A stretch of 6,001 bases of DNA from JAMCQB01 sp947085305. Its GTDB lineage: Bacteria > Nitrospirota > Thermodesulfovibrionia > Thermodesulfovibrionales > UBA9159. Positions 5,495-6,001 of the stretch are shown here, piece by piece. The stretch is from positions 1 through 6,001 of the forward strand of contig CAMTVV010000061.1 in NCBI GenBank assembly GCA_947085305.1. The letters run 5' to 3'. Every line of letters starts with the position of its first letter. The stretch's first letter is position 1. The position numbers were made by a program, and so were the translations under genes. The notes under the pieces were generated by a model that did no database searches, was not told where the DNA came from, and was given only the letters and a program-made list of their open reading frames with translations.

Positions 5495-5992
5495 GTGTTT
5501 GAAGAGCCCCGGACAGACAAGGCCGAGCCACCGTATCCGGAAAAACCGGATACGGAAAAACCGCAGCCGGAAAATCCGCAACAGAGTATTTATACCACTA
5601 AGAATAATAAACAAAATACAACTACACCCAAAGTAGTAGTTGAAGGTGTAAAAGAAAAACAAATTGCTCCGTCGACCATAGACATAGGGGAAGATCTAAA
5701 GGCAATCGTTGAGGGGACTCCATTTGAGAGGGTGGACTACCAGAGGTGGCTGAAGCGACCTGATTTTTTGGATCAGATCGACAAATTGGTCCAGACGTAT
5801 GCCGGCGATTTCAGCAAGGCTGAACGGCCCCAAGCGCTCGTAATGAACGTCATGAAGCACGGCGCTATAGCACCTGACGGATATGTGCCTCACCGTGAAC
5901 GCCAGGCACAAGCAAAGGCTGCAGCGGCCAAAGCTGCACGCGAGGAAGCGAGGAAAACGGCATTGACCTCGATAAATTTCAGAATATGGTGA
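5495..5992 (+). CDS. Helix-turn-helix-type protein of mobile-element kind, C-terminal portion
   Basis: 165 residues from GTG 5495 to TGA 5992; the GTG has no clear Shine-Dalgarno and is probably not the original start. The order of parts is: end of a presumed winged helix (mostly upstream of the GTG); a proline-rich linker with tandem PEKP/ENP units (about residues 13-28); a polar Asn/Thr/Lys stretch; a compact region (about 66-125) with DYQRWLKRPDFLDQIDKLV and QALVMNVMKHG; and an Ala/Arg-rich helical tail (REERQ-type, about 133-158). HTH proteins of phages and plasmids with ENP-repeat linkers, often annotated as replication or helix-turn-helix domain proteins, share this layout; the match is from memory. 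The last 12 residues (TALTSINFRIW) look random, whereas the -1 frame gives NGIDLDKFQNMVSLR to the window end, suggesting a frameshift near 5954. An ATG at 5986 overlapping the stop could instead start another gene. Function is not established. Confidence 0.55.
   Translation: MFEEPRTDKAEPPYPEKPDTEKPQPENPQQSIYTTKNNKQNTTTPKVVVEGVKEKQIAPSTIDIGEDLKAIVEGTPFERVDYQRWLKRPDFLDQIDKLVQTYAGDFSKAERPQALVMNVMKHGAIAPDGYVPHRERQAQAKAAAAKAAREEARKTALTSINFRIW
5531..5555 (+). repeat. Perfect hairpin inside the proline-repeat linker
   Basis: CCGTATCCGG (5531-5540) and CCGGATACGG (5546-5555) are perfect complements around AAAAA, giving a 10-bp stem with a five-base loop, followed by another A5 run and a GC-rich repeat. 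It lies within coding DNA for the PYPEKPDTEKP repeat. It may simply come from repeat expansion of proline codons, or may affect the mRNA. Confidence 0.7.
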
Positions 5993-6001
5993 GCCTGAGG
6001 A

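Noticed and set aside
5378..5662. 94-codon minus-strand frame rich in Phe/Arg/Ile
   Set aside because: It is the opposite strand of the proline-rich linker region; the RFFRIRFFRIR pattern is the mirror of the PEKP repeat, and the plus frame is more protein-like.
5951..5960. Programmed -1 frameshift at the A-run of the HTH-like gene
   Set aside because: The bases AGG AAA ACG do not form a slippery X-XXY-YYZ heptamer in the reading frame, so mutation or a sequencing error is more likely.
1..6001. CRISPR array, rRNA or complete tRNA gene
   Set aside because: No regularly spaced direct repeats and no full cloverleaf or rRNA-like stretch were found by reading both strands.

Overview
The window looks like a bacterial chromosome fragment with a housekeeping left half and a disturbed, mobile-DNA-rich right half. 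The left half has the end of dnaN followed by a full gyrB, the gene order usual near a replication origin (dnaA-dnaN-recF-gyrB), here without recF between them. GyrB is 801 residues and carries the long insertion in its Toprim half that is typical of Gram-negative bacteria. The protein style and the TTACG/CGTAA spacer upstream of gyrB would fit Nitrospirota or a deltaproteobacterial (Desulfobacterota-like) lineage, but this is an impression and not a proof.

Layout. 1-417: 3' end of dnaN (sliding clamp). 418-472: a short spacer filled with overlapping palindromes. 473-2878: gyrB. 2879-3178: about 300 bases without a credible gene, holding a 21-bp palindrome laid over a -10 box, a weak intrinsic terminator, a near-consensus sigma-70 promoter pointing right, and a remnant of the 3' end of a group II intron (domain V and the first strand of domain VI). 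About 3179-5181: a complete IS1634-family insertion sequence with perfect 21-bp terminal inverted repeats and one intact 591-residue DDE transposase on the minus strand. 5181-5410: AT-rich noncoding DNA with an imperfect inverted repeat starting exactly at the IS edge, a pair of 11-bp-phased direct repeats, and a tRNA-like 3' end. 5411-6001: a plus-strand reading frame that reads as the rear part of a helix-turn-helix protein of the phage/plasmid replication type, apparently missing its front and perhaps frameshifted near its end.

How it fits together. DnaN and GyrB are replication proteins (processivity clamp and negative supercoiling), probably co-transcribed. Downstream of gyrB the DNA appears to be a landing zone: intron remnant, IS and a decayed mobile-element gene lie side by side. 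The IS cuts the intron remnant inside domain VI, the rest of the intron is not on the other side, and no target duplication is visible, which suggests deletion or rearrangement at this spot. I see no CRISPR array, no intact tRNA or rRNA gene, and no convincing new multi-gene system; the most interesting material is the layered noncoding DNA on both sides of the IS.
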